A stretch of DNA of 22,500 bases, from NCBI RefSeq assembly GCF_030272615.1, contig NW_026728907.1, positions 450,001-472,500 on the forward strand. The letters are read 5' to 3'. Origin of the DNA: Cryptomeria japonica. Its lineage: Eukaryota; Streptophyta; Pinopsida; Cupressales; Cupressaceae. Every line of letters starts with the position of its first letter. The first letter of the stretch is position 1. The position numbers and the translations under genes are program-made. Below are positions 8,396-18,960 of this stretch, in pieces. A model generated the notes under the pieces. The model ran no database searches. It was not told the origin of the DNA and saw only the letters and a list, made by a program, of their open reading frames with translations.

Positions 8396-8600
8396 GACCG
8401 CACCAAAGGTGCACGCCTTGGTGTGCACCCTGGAGTGCACTTTGGTGCTCACCTCGGTGCACACTTTGGTGTGCACCTCGGTGTGCACCAAAGGTGCGCA
8501 CCTTGGAGCGCACCAAAGGTGTACACTTTGGAGCGCACCACATAGGGTCTTTGAGAGGTTGGCGCAGTGCGCACACCAAGGTGGGTGTTGAGGTGCGTGC
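8396..8600. repeat. GGTGCRCACC-type palindromic cluster with a vestigial promoter-unit end
   Basis: Short motifs of the form CACCAAAGGTGC, GGTGTGCACC and GGTGCGCACC follow one another from 8400 to 8540. At 8545-8560 a GGGTCTTTGAGAGGTTGG box, with a 2-bp insertion, marks the decayed edge of the promoter repeats. No promoter core follows to its right before the minisatellite. Confidence 0.75.
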
Positions 8601-10290
8601 CGAGGTGGGTGGGTGCTAGGGTGCGCTCCATGGTGGGTGCCAGGGTGGGTGCGTGCTAGGGTGGATTCCAAAGAGGGTCATAGGGTGGGTGCCAAGGTGG
8701 GTTGGTGATATAGTGGGTTCAAAGGTGGGTACTAGGGTGGGTTCCAAGGTGGGTCACAAGTTGGGTGCCAGGATGCGTGGGTGTTAGGTTGGGTGCCAAG
8801 GTGGGCTCCTGCGTGGGTGGGTGCTAGGGTGGGTTTCAAGGTGGACGCGAGGGCGGGTGCCAAGGTGGGTAACAAGTTGGGTGTTAGGATGGGTGAGTGC
8901 TAGAGTGGGTGCCAAGGTGGGTGGGTGCTAAGGTGGATGCCAAGGTGGTTCACAGGGTGGGTGGGTTCTAGGGTGAGTTCCAAGGTGGGTCACAGGTTCA
9001 GTGCTAGGGTGGGTGTCAAGGCGGGTGTCGAGGTGCCTGGGTGCTAGGGTGTGGATGCCAATGTGGGTCATAGGGTGGGTACTAGGGTGGGCTGCAATGT
9101 GGGTGCCAAGGTGGGTAACATGCTCGGTGGGTTCTAAATTGGGTGCCAGGGTGGGTGTGCACCCACCTTGCCCGAGGTGGGTGCCAAGGTGCCAGTGTGG
9201 GTGGGTGCTAAGGTGGATGCCAAGGTGGGTGAGAAGGTGGGTGATAGGTTGAGTGGTAGGATGGGTGGGTGCCAAGATGGGTCACAGGGTGGGTGCAAGG
9301 GTGGGTAGGTGCTAGGGTTGGTGTCAGGGTGGGTGGGTGCTAGGTTGGGTTCCAAGGTGGGTGCGAGGGTGAGTGTCAAGGTGGGTCACAGGTTAGGTGC
9401 TAGGATGGGTGAGTGCTAGGGTGCAAAGGTGCCAGGGTGGGTGCTAGGATGGGTCGATGCTAGGGTGAGTGGCAAGGTGGGTCCACAAGTGTCAAGGTGG
9501 GTGCCGAGGTGGGTGCCAAGTCGGCGACTGCTATGGTGGATGCCAAGGTGGGTCACGGGGTGGGTGCCAAGTTGCTAGGTTGGGTTCCAAGGTGGGTGCC
9601 AACGTGGGTGCTAGGGTGCGTGGGTTAAAGGGTGTGTCACAACGTGGGTGCCAGGATGGGTGCGCACCCACACTGGCCAAGACGGGTGCGGGTGCAAGGT
9701 TGGGTTCCAAGCCCGGTCACAGGCTGGGTGCTAGGATGGGTGGGTGCCAAGGTGGGCACCAGGGTGGGTGCACCCACCCTGGCCAAGGTGGGTCACGGGG
9801 TGGGTCCTAGGGTGGGTAACGGGGTGGGTACTAAGGTGCGTGCCAAGGTGGGTCATAGGGTGGGTGCCAAGGTGGGCACCAGGGTGGGTGTGCACCAACC
9901 CTAGCCAGGGTAGGTCACGGGGTGGTTGTCGGGGTGGGCGTCAAGGAGCCAAGGTGGGTGGCAAGTAGCCAAGTTGCGTGCCAAGGTGGGTGTCGGGGTG
10001 GGTGCCAAGGATCCAAGGTGGGTGCCAAGGAACCAAGGTGGGTGTCTGGGTGGGTGCCGAGGTGGGAGCCAGGGTGGGTCCCAAGGTGAGTGCAAAGGTG
10101 GGTGCCAGGGTCAAGGTGAGTGCCAATGTGGGTTCCAAGGTGCCAGGGTCAGGGTGAGTGCCAATGTGGGTTCAAAGGTGCTAAGTTGGGTGCGAGGTTG
10201 GGTGCGAGGGTGGGTGGGTGCCAAGGTGTGCTAGGTGGAAGCCCGGGTGGGTCGGCATCCCATGGGTGTCGAGTTGGGTGCCTGATGGGT
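8601..10290. repeat. G-rich degenerate minisatellite (GGGTGCCAAGGT type)
   Basis: About 1.7 kb of variants of GGGTGCCAAGGT, GGGTGCTAGGGT and GGGTCACAGGGT, with monomers of about 10-14 bp. The plus strand is strongly G-rich with frequent GGG runs a few bases apart, so quadruplex formation is plausible. The imperfect register indicates slippage. Palindromes of CCAGGGTGGGTG with its complement interrupt it near 9145-9170, 9651-9676, 9759-9782 and 9880-9900. No gene is seen. Confidence 0.9.
9759..9782. repeat. Perfect 24-bp palindrome at the start of the 7.9-kb duplication
   Basis: CCAGGGTGGGTG is followed at once by its exact reverse complement. The centre of symmetry is between 9770 and 9771. 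The homology to the second large unit begins at this centre: 9771 matches 17707. Confidence 0.9.
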
Positions 10291-10640
10291 GCTTCTTGTC
10301 AAGTTTTAGTCGTCGGGACTCATTTCGAGCCTTAGAGGTCGTTTCTTGTCCGGTTGCCCTGTCTTCGACCTGGGAACCCAATTTTGGTCCTCGGGTCCCA
10401 TTTTTTTTTGTCTCGCATCCCACTTTTGGCCTGTGGCCTTTTCGGGGTCGATTCTCGTTTTGGGCATCAGAGCATGTTTCTTCTCCTAAAACCCAATATT
10501 TGTTTATTAAGTCTCGGAACACATTTTTGTTCTCGTGGACCCATCATGGGTCTTGGAACGCATTTGTGGTCCTTGGGTCCCATTTTGCATCCCGAAACTT
10601 GTGTTTTGGTGCTTGATCCCTATTTTGGGTGCCCACCTTG
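10291..10640. other. T-rich, less repetitive spacer
   Basis: Base composition changes abruptly from the G-rich minisatellite to T-rich DNA with weak internal repeats such as GGTCCTCGGGTCCCATTTT (10391 and, as a variant, 10571). I see no convincing gene or promoter. The open frames that cross it continue into repeats on both sides. Confidence 0.6.
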
Positions 10641-11024
10641 CACCAAGTGCGCACCCGGGGCAAACCGAGCGCCTTGGTGCACCGGGGCAAGATCGAGCGT
10701 GCACCCGAGGCGCCCCGAACATGCACCAAGGTGCACTCGGCCCACATGTGAGCGCAGGTCGTTGCGCCCGAGGTGGTGTGTGGGCACCGCGTTGCAGACG
10801 GGACACTGCACGCACACGACGCCCCCTCCAGGTGCACGCACGTAGGCCGGGCCGGGTGCACACCCGACGCCCTAGCAAGGTGCGCGCACCCGGGCAGGGC
10901 TCACACTTGGCGAACGGGGCGCACTTCGCGAGGGAGGGTGTGCACCTCGACGGGGGTGGGTGGCCGGGGTGGATTTGCACGTGGGTCGCGGTTTGCTAAG
11001 TACACACTGCGACAAGCTCATAAC
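10641..11024 (+). promoter_or_regulatory. GC-rich 5' flank of 5S copy 1
   Basis: CpG-rich DNA with CACCAAGGTGC and GTGCACC motifs leads to the 5S gene. Plant 5S genes usually have a TATA-like motif near -28, GC near -12 and C at -1. Here -1 is C (11024) and the -28 region reads TAAGTAC, a weak TATA-like match. GC stands at -9/-8 rather than -12. External elements are therefore atypical, while internal elements are good. Confidence 0.5.
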
Positions 11025-11142
11025 GGGTGCGATCATACCAGCATTAGTGCACCGGATCCCATCAGAACTCCGCAGTTAAGCGCGCTTGGGCCGGAGTAGT
11101 ACTGGGATGGGTGACCTCCCGGGAAGTCCCGGTGTTGCACCC
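11025..11142 (+). rRNA. 5S ribosomal RNA, copy 1
   Basis: Structural RNA of the large ribosomal subunit, made by RNA polymerase III with TFIIIA. The 118-nt coding region starts GGGTGCGATCATACCAGC and ends GTGTTGCACCC; with a few terminal U residues this gives the usual plant length of about 120 nt. Internal promoter parts are in place: the A box AGTTAAGCGCGCTTG at 11074-11088 (+50 to +64) and the C box GGGATGGGTGACCTCCC at 11104-11120. The ends GGGTGC and GCACCC pair as helix I. Base 19 is A, which should face C in the strand GCGC of helix II and so mismatch; copy 2 has G there. The gene lies on the opposite strand to the promoter boxes at 4.2-8.3 kb. It is probably functional or very recently so. 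Confidence 0.96.
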
Positions 11143-11148
11143 TTTTTT
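11143..11148 (+). terminator. Pol III terminator of 5S copy 1
   Basis: Six T residues follow the 5S coding region directly. A back-up T5 lies at 11151-11155. Confidence 0.9.
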
Positions 11149-11580
11149 AGTTTTTCGCCGGGCGTCGCAATGCTATTTGAATAAACCTTTTGCCCGTTTG
11201 CGTTCTCGTCGGGGCCGGGCCGGGCCGGGGTGCGCTGCCCGCACTACCGCGCGCGCGGGGGCGACACCGAGCGCGCACCCGAGGCACCCCGAGCACACAG
11301 GCCACGGTGCAACCCGGGCGTTGTGCGCGCACCCCGGTGCGCCCGAGGTGCTGCGCGCGCACCCAGGTGAAATCGGTGTGCACCTCGGCCAGTGCGCGCT
11401 CGGTCGAGTCGCGCACGTTGGCCAAGGTGCACGGTGATGTTTCTTACTCTAAGGTTCCGCACCAGACGCCCGGGACAGGTGAGCGAAGCTGGGCGGGGCC
11501 GGGTGCGCGGCCGGGGCAGGTGCACGCAGCTGGAGAGAGCTTTGGAGCACACTTCGGAGCGCACCAATGATGCGCTCCAT
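11149..11580. other. GC-rich 3' flank of 5S copy 1
   Basis: A short AT-richer stretch (11149-11210, with TATTTGAATAAACC) is followed by very CpG-rich DNA containing GGGCCGGGCCGGGCC, CGCGCGCG and GTGCGCGCACCC motifs. No gene is seen. The open frames here are rich in Arg, Pro and Ala, as expected from CpG-rich DNA. Confidence 0.6.
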
Positions 11581-13069
11581 TCAAAAGTTTCCTGAAAAGG
11601 CAAAAAAAGTTGAGATTATAGAATTTCCCACTTGAGAGATTGTAAAAAAAAAAAATTTAAAATGAAGGAAACGCGGGTGCCAAGGTGTGCGCAGCCCAGC
11701 CAAGGTGTGCGCACCAAGGCGCCCACCCTGGCGAAGGTGCACGCAAGGTGCGCACCCGAGGCAAACCGGACAATTAACCCAACTTTCGACTTCGCGCGCA
11801 CCTTGGAGCGCACTTCGGAGCGCTCCTTGGTGCGCACCAATCTTGGGCACCTCGGAGTGCACCATGGCGCCCACCAAGGTGCGCACCCGGGGCAAACCGA
11901 GCTCCGACTTCGTGCGCACCTTGGAGCGCACGAAAGGTGCGCACCATGGCGCCCACCAAGGTGCGCAGCCCAGCCAAGGCGTGCGCATCAAGGTGCGCAC
12001 CCTGGCGAAGGTGCGCACCCGGGGCAAACCGAGCTCCGACTTCGTGCGCACCTTGGAGCGCACAAAAGGTGCGCAACCCAGCCAAGGTGTGCGCACCCCG
12101 GTCAAACCGAGCTCCGAATCGTGCGCACCAGAGGTGCACGCCATCGTGCGCACCTTGGAGCACACTTCGGAGCCCTCCTTGGTGCGCGCCGATGTTGCGC
12201 ACCTCGGAGCGCACCCGGGGAAAACAATGCAATTAACCCGACTTTCGACTTCGTGGGCACCTCGGAGCGCTCTCGGGTTCGCACCTCGGAGCACACCGAG
12301 GTGCGCACCTTTGATGCGCTGCCTTCACCAATTTCCAGAAAAGGCAAGAAAACATTGAGAAGGTGTGCGCACCGAGGTGCCCACCCTGGCGAAGGTGCAC
12401 GCGAGGTGCGCACCCGGGGCAAACCGGGCTCCGACTTCGTGCACGCCGCACCTTGGAGCACACTTCGGAGCGCTCCTTGGTGCGCACCAGGGCGCGCAAC
12501 CCAGCCGAGGTGCCCACCCCGGCGAAGGTGCACGCGAGGTGCGCACCCGGGGCAAACCGGGCTCCGACTTCGTGCACGCCATGGTGCCCACCGCGGCGAA
12601 GGTGCACGCGAGGTGCGCACCCGGGGCAAACCGGGCTCCGACTTCGTGCACGCCGCACCTTGGAGCACACTTCGGAGCGCTCCTTGGTGCGCACCATGGT
12701 GCCCACCAGGGCGCGCAACCCCGCCGAAGGTGCACGCGAGGTGCGCACCCGGGGCAAACCGGGCTCCGACTTCGTGCACGCCGCACCTTGGAGCACACTT
12801 CGGAGCGCTCCTTGGTGCGCACCATGGTGCCCACCAGGGCGCGCAACCCCGCCGAAGGTGCACGCGAGGTGCGCACCCGGGGCAAACCGGGCTCCGACTT
12901 CGTGCACGCCATGGTGCGCACCGCGGCGAAGGTGCGCACCCGGGGCAAACCGGGCTCCGACTTCGTGCACGCCGCACCTTGGAGCACACTTCGGAGCGCT
13001 CCTTGGTGCGCACCAGGGCGCGCAACCCAGCCGAGGTGCCCACCCCGGCGAAGGTGCACGCGAGGTGCG
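11581..13069. repeat. Palindrome-rich modules, first part (about 128-bp monomers)
   Basis: The monomer runs GAAGGTGCACGCGAGGTGCG, CACCCGGGGCAAACCGGGCT, CCGACTTCGTGCACGCC, CTTCGGAGCGCTCCTTGGTG and CGCACCATGGTGCCCACC. Exact repeats are 128 bp apart, for example CCGCCGAAGG at 12721 and 12849. GGTGCGCACC, GGAGCGCTCC and ACCATGGT are self-complementary, so each monomer can form several hairpins. An AT-rich island variant lies at 11587-11668 with a long A run, and a truncated one at 12330-12362. Confidence 0.85.
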
Positions 13070-15434
13070 TACCCGGGGCAAACCGGGCTCCGACTTCGTG
13101 CACGCCGCACCTTGGAGCACACTTCGGAGCGCTCCTTGGTGCGCACCATGGTGCCCACCAGGCCGCGCAACCCAGCCAAGGTGTGCGCACCAAGGTGCAC
13201 GCGAGGTGCGCACCCGGGGCAAACCGGGGTCCGACTTCGTGCACGCCGCACCTTGGAGCACACATCGGGGCGCTCCCGGGTTCGCACCGGCGTTGCGCAC
13301 CGTGGTGGGCACCTCGGAGCACACCAAGGTGGGCAGCGAGGTGCGCACCTTTGATGCGATGCCTTCACTAATTTCCATAAAAGGCAAAAAAAAAATGAGA
13401 TTTTAAAATTTCCGTTTTGAAAGATAGTGAGAAAAAGGGAATGCTGGTGCCATCTTGAGCCCGCCCTGGTGCGCAGCCCAGCCAAGGTGTGCGCACCAAG
13501 GTGCCCACCCTGGCGAAGGTGCGCGCCCGGGCAATTAATCCAACTTCCAACTTCGCGCGCGCCAGGGTGGGAGCGCACCCAACAACCGGGCCTGGGAAGA
13601 GCCAATGCGAGAAACCCCACCAAACGCTCTGACAAAAAAAGAGGGGGCGCTCCAGTAACCCCGCTTCGGAGCGCACCCTGGGCAAACCCAGCCAAGGTGC
13701 CCACCCCGGCCAAGGTGCAGGCGAGGTGCGCACCCGGGGCAAACCGGGCTCCGACAACGTGCACGCCGCACCTTGGAGCACACTTCGTAGCGCTCCCGGG
13801 TGCGCACCTCAGAGCACACCAAGGTGGGCAGCGAGGTGCGCACCTTTGATGCGCTGCCTTCACTAATTTCCAGAAAAGGCAAAAAAAAAAGGAGATTTTA
13901 AAATTTCCGTTTTGAAAGATAGTGAAAAAAACGGAACGCGCGTGCCATCTTGAGCCCGCCCTGGTGCGCAGCCCAGGTAAGGTGCCCACCCTGGCAAAGG
14001 TGCGCACCCGGGCAATTAACCCTACTTCCGACTTCGTGCGCGCCAGGGTGGCAACCGGGCCTCGGAAGAGCCAATGCGAGAAACCCCACCAAACGCTCCG
14101 ACAAAAAAAGAGGCGGCGCTCCAATAACCCCGCTTCGGAGCGCAGCCGGGGCAAACCCAGCCAAGGTGCCCACCCCGACGAAGGTGCACGCGAGGTGCGC
14201 ACCCGGGGCAAACCGGGCTCCGACAACGTGCACGCAGCACCTTGGAGCACACTTCGAAGCACTCCCGGGTGCCCACCGGCGTTGCGCACCGTGGTGGGCA
14301 GCGAGGTGCGCACCTTTGATGCGCTGCCTTCACTAATTTCCAGAAAAAGGCAAAAAAAAATGAGATTTTAAAATTTCCGTTTTGAAAGATAGTGAAAAAA
14401 AAGGAACGCGGGTGCCATCTTGAGCCCGCCCTGGTGCGCAGCCCAGGCAAGGCATGCGCACCAAGGTGCCCACCCGAGGTGCACACCCGGGGCAAACCGG
14501 GCTCCGACTTCGTGCAGGCCGCACCTTGGAGCACACTTCGGAGCGCTCCTTGGTGCGCACCATGGTGCCCACCAGGGCGCGCAACCCAGCCAAGGTCTGC
14601 ACACCAAGGTGCCCACCCCGGCGAAGGTGCACGCGAGGTGCGCACCCGGGGCAAACCGGGCTCCGACTTCGTGCACGCCATGGTGCCCACCGCGGCGAAG
14701 GTGCACGCGAGGTGCGCACCCGGGGCAAACCGGGCTCCGACTTCGTGCACGCCGCACCTTGGAGCACACTTCGGAGCGCTCCTTGGTGCGCACCATGGTG
14801 CCCACCAGGGCGCGCAACCCAGCCAAGGTGTGCGCACCAAGGTGCACGCGAGGTGCGCACCCGGGGCAAACCGGGGTCCGACTTCGTGCACGCCGCACCT
14901 TGGAGCACACATCGGAGCGCTCCCAGGTTCGCACCAGCGTTGCGCACCTTTGATGCGCTGCCTTCACTAATTTCAAGAAAAGGCAAAAAAAAACGAGATT
15001 TTAAAATTTCCGTTCTGAAAGATAGTGAAAAAAACGGAACGCGGGTGCCATCTTGAGCCCTTCCTGGTGCGCAGCCCAGGCAAGTTGTGCGCACCAAGGT
15101 GCCCACCCTGGCGGAGGTGCGCGCCCGGGGCAATCCGGGCTCCGACTTCGTGCACTGCATGGTGCCCACCAAGGCGCGCAACCCAGCCAAGGTGCCCACC
15201 GCAGCGAAGGTGCACGCGAGGTGCGCACCCGAGGTGCACACCCGGGGCAAACCGGGCTCCGACTTCGTGCACGCCGCACCTTGGAGCACACTTCAGAGCG
15301 CTCCTTGGTGCGCACCAGGGCGCGCAACCCAGCCGAGGTGCCCACCCCGGCGAAGGTGCACGCGAGGTGCGCACCCGGGGCAAACCGGGCTCCGACTTCG
15401 TGCACGCCATGGTGCCCACCGCGGCGAAGGTGCG
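13070..15434. repeat. 2,365-bp nested repeat, copy 1
   Basis: This block recurs at an offset of 2,365 bp (for example 13141 = 15506, 13397 = 15762, 13892 = 16257). It holds four AT-rich islands, each with GAGATTTTAAAATTTCCG plus TTTTGAAAGATAGTGA, starting near 13397, 13892, 14362 and 14995. Each island follows CTTTGATGCG(C/A)TGCCTTCAC and precedes GTGCCATCTTGAGCCC. Between islands are palindromic 128-bp-type monomers, or a second module type with GGAAGAGCCAATGCGAG and CACCAAACGCTC (13590-13632 and 14067-14100). The left boundary is approximate. Confidence 0.85.
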
Positions 15435-17706
15435 CACCCGGGGCAAACCGGGCTCCGACTTCGTGCACGCCGCACCTTGGAGCACACTTCGGAGCGCTCC
15501 TTGGTGCGCACCATGGTGCCCACCAGGCCGCGCAACCCAGCCAAGGTGTGCGCACCAAGGTGCACGCGAGGTGCGCACCCGGGGCAAACCGGGGTCCGAC
15601 TTCGTGCACGCCGCACCTTGGAGCACACATCGGGGCGCTCCCGGGTTCGCACCGGCGTTGCGCACCGTGGTGGGCACCTCGGAGCACACCAAGGTGGGCA
15701 GCGAGGTGCGCACCTTTGATGCGATGCCTTCACTAATTTCCATAAAAGGCAAAAAAAAAACGAGATTTTAAAATTTCCGTTTTGAAAGATAGTGAGAAAA
15801 AGGGAATGCTGGTGCCATCTTGAGCCCGCCCTGGTGCGCAGCCCAGCCAAGGTTTGCGCACCAAGGTGCCCACCCTGGCGAAGGTGCGCGCCCGGGCAAT
15901 TAACCCAACTTCCAACTTCGCGCGCGCCAGGGTGGGAGCGCACCCAACAACCGGGCCTGGGAAGAGCCAATGCGAGAAACCCCACCAAACTCTCTGACAA
16001 AAAAAGAGGGGGCGCTCCAGTAACCCCGCTTCGGAGCGCACCCTGGGCAAACCCAGCCAAGGTGCCCACCCCGGCCAAGGTGCAGGCGAGGTGCGCACCC
16101 GGGGCAAACCGGGCTCCGACAACGTGCACGCCGCACCTTGGAGCACACTTCGTAGCGCTCCCGGGTGCGCACCTCAGAGCACACCAAGGTGGGCAGCGAG
16201 GTGCGCACCTTTGATGCGCTGCCTTCACTAATTTCCAGAAAAGGCAAAAAAAAAAGGAGATTTTAAAATTTCCGTTTTGAAAGATAGTGAAAAAAACGGA
16301 ACGCGCGTGCCATCTTGAGCCCGCCCTGGTGCGCAGCCCAGGTAAGGTGCCACCCTGGCAAAGGTGCGCACCCGGGCAATTAACCCTACTTCCGACTTCG
16401 TGCGCGCCAGGGTGGCAACCGGGCCTCGGAAGAGCCAATGCGAGAAACCCCACCAAACGCTCCGACAAAAAAAGAGGCGGCGCTCCAATAACCCCGCTTC
16501 GGAGCGCAGCCGGGGCAAACCAAGCCAAGGTGCCCACCCCGACGAAGGTGCACGCGAGGTGCGCACCCGGGGCAAACCGGGCTCCGACAACGTGCACGCA
16601 GCACCTTGGAGCACACTTCGAAGCACTCCCGGGTGCCCACCGGCGTTGCGCACCGTGGTGGGCAGCGAGGTGCGCACCTTTGATGCGCTGCCTTCACTAA
16701 TTTCCAGAAAAAGGCAAAAAAAAATGAGATTTTAAAATTTCCGTTTTGAAAGATAGTGAAAAAAAAGGAACGCGGGTGCCATCTTGAGCCCGCCCTGGTG
16801 CGCAGCCCAGGCAAGGCATGCGCACCAAGGTGCCCACCCGAGGTGCACACCCGGGGCAAACCGGGCTCCGACTTCGTGCAGGCCGCACCTTGGAGCACAC
16901 TTCGGAGCGCTCCTTGGTGCGCACCATGGTGCCCACCAGGGCGCACCCGAGGCAAACCGGGCTCCGACTTCGTGCACGCCGCACCTTGGAGCACACATCG
17001 GAGCGCTCCCAGGTTCGCACCAGCGTTGCGCACCTTTGATGCGCTGCCTTCACTAATTTCCAGAAAAGGCAAAAAAAAACGATATTTTAAAATTTCCGTT
17101 CTGAAAGATAGTGAAAAAAACGGAACGCGGGTGCCATCTTGAGCCCTTCCTGATGCGCAGCCCAGGCAAGTTGTGCGCACCAAGGTGCCCACCCTGGCGG
17201 AGGTGCGCGCTCGGGGCAAACCGGGCTCCGACTTCGTGCACTGCATGGTGCCCACCAAGGCGCGCAACCCAGCCAAGGTGCCCACCGCAGCGAAGGTGCA
17301 CGCGAGGTGCGCACCCGAGGTGCACACCCGGGGCAAACCGGGCTCCGACTTCGTGCACGCCGCACCTTGGAGCACACTTCAGAGCGCTCCTTGGTACGCA
17401 CCAGGGCGCGCAACCCAGCCAAGGTGCTCACCCCGGCGAAGGTGCACGCGAGGTGCGCACCCGGGGCAAACCGGGCTCGGACTTCGTGCACGCCGCACCT
17501 TGGAGCACACATCGGAGCGCTCCCGGGTTCGCACCAGCATTGCGCACCTTTGATGCGCTGCCTTCACTAATTTCCAGAAAAGGCAAAAAAAAGAAAAAAA
17601 TGAGATTTTAAAATTTCCGTTTTGAAAGATAGTGAAAAAAACGGAACGCGGGTGCCATCTTGAGCCCGCCCTGGTGTGCAGCCCAGGCAAGTTGTGCGCA
17701 CCAAGG
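15435..17706. repeat. 2,365-bp nested repeat, copy 2 (shortened)
   Basis: Nearly identical to 13070 onward, but with a single-base loss near 16350, then a 278-bp deletion (offset falls from 2,364 between 14362/16726 to 2,086 between 14995/17081), and a further shortening before the last island at 17602. AT-rich islands start near 15762, 16257, 16726, 17081 and 17602. The block ends at 17706, where the palindrome-rich modules join minisatellite DNA abruptly. Confidence 0.85.
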
Positions 17707-18226
17707 CACCCACCCTGGCCAAGGTGGGTCACGGGGTGGGTCCTAGGGTGGGTAACGGGGTGGGTACTAAGGTGCGTGCCAAGGTGGGTCATAGGGTGGG
17801 TGCCAAGGTGGGCACCAGGGTGGGTGTGCACCAACCCTAGCCAGGGTAGGTCACGGGGTGGTTGTCGGGGTGGGCGTCAAGGAGCCAAGGTGGGTGGCAA
17901 GTAGCCAAGTTGCGTGCCAAGGTGGGTGTCGGGGTGGGTGCCAAGGATCCAAGGTGGGTGCCAAGGAACCAAGGTGGGTGTCTGGGTGGGTGCCGAGGTG
18001 GGAGCCAGGGTGGGTCCCAAGGTGAGTGCAAAGGTGGGTGCCAGGGTCAAGGTGAGTGCCAATGTGGGTTCCAAGGTGCCAGGGTCAGGGTGAGTGCCAA
18101 TGTGGGTTCAAAGGTGCTAAGTTGGGTGCGAGGTTGGGTGCGAGGGTGGGTGGGTGCCAAGGTGTGCTAGGTGGAAGCCCGGGTGGGTCGGCATCCCATG
18201 GGTGTCGAGTTGGGTGCCTGATGGGT
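17707..18226. repeat. G-rich minisatellite, unit 2 part
   Basis: Same monomers as 9771-10290, indistinguishable by eye. The left 1.2 kb of the minisatellite was not carried along. Confidence 0.88.
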
Positions 18227-18960
18227 GCTTCTTGTCAAGTTTTAGTCGTCGGGACTCATTTCGAGCCTTAGAGGTCGTTTCTTGTCCGGTTGCCCTGTCT
18301 TCGACCTGGGAACCCAATTTTGGTCCTCGGGTCCCATTTTTTTTTGTCTCGCATCCCACTTTTGGCCTGTGGCCTTTTCGGGGTCGATTCTCGTTTTGGG
18401 CATCAGAGCATGTTTCTTCTCCTAAAACCCAATATTTGTTTATTAAGTCTCGGAACACATTTTTGTTCTCGTGGACCCATCATGGGTCTTGGAACGCATT
18501 TGTGGTCCTTGGGTCCCATTTTGCATCCCGAAACTTGTGTTTTGGTGCTTGATCCCTATTTTGGGTGCCCACCTTGCACCAAGTGCGCACCCGGGGCAAA
18601 CCGAGCGCCTTGGTGCACCGGGGCAAGATCGAGCGTGCACCCGAGGCGCCCCGAACATGCACCAAGGTGCACTCGGCCCACATGTGAGCGCAGGTCGTTG
18701 CGCCCGAGGTGGTGTGTGGGCACCGCGTTGCAGACGGGACACTGCACGCACACGACGCCCCCTACAGGTGCACGCACGTAGGCCGGGCCGGGTGCACACC
18801 CGACGCCCTAGCAAGGTGCGCGCACCCGGGCAGGGCTCACACTTGGCGAACGGGGCGCACTTCGCGAGGGAGGGTGTGCACCTCGACGGGGGTGGGTGGC
18901 CGGGGTGGATTCGCACGTGGGTCGCGGTTTGCTAAGTACACACTGCGACAAGCTCATAAC
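18227..18960 (+). promoter_or_regulatory. T-rich spacer and GC-rich 5' flank of 5S copy 2
   Basis: Matches 10291-11024 with two substitutions noticed (18764 A for C, 18911 C for T). C is at -1 and TAAGTAC near -28, as in copy 1. Confidence 0.5.

Larger units (their letters stand above)
9771..17706. repeat. Large repeat unit 1 (7,936 bp) containing 5S copy 1
   Basis: Sequence from 9771 on recurs from 17707 at a constant offset of 7,936 bp, up to about 12,900 (20,840). The offset then drops to 7,861 after two deletions in unit 2 (63 bp corresponding to about 12,910-12,972, and 12 bp near 13,055), and holds to the window end. By eye only a handful of substitutions separate the copies over the first 3 kb: 10828/18764, 10975/18911, 11043/18979, 11164/19100 and 11286/19222. 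Confidence 0.93.

Noticed and set aside
8601-10290. Telomere-like TAGGGTGGGT stretches
   Set aside because: There is no run of the plant telomere unit TTTAGGG. The motifs are variants of a longer minisatellite monomer.
11632-14313. Very long open frames on both strands (up to 662 codons) with Cys/Ala/Pro/Arg-rich products, and equivalents at 19568-22174
   Set aside because: All frames are open because the GC-rich repeats contain few stop codons. The products are shifted readings of the same palindromic monomers with no recognisable domain.
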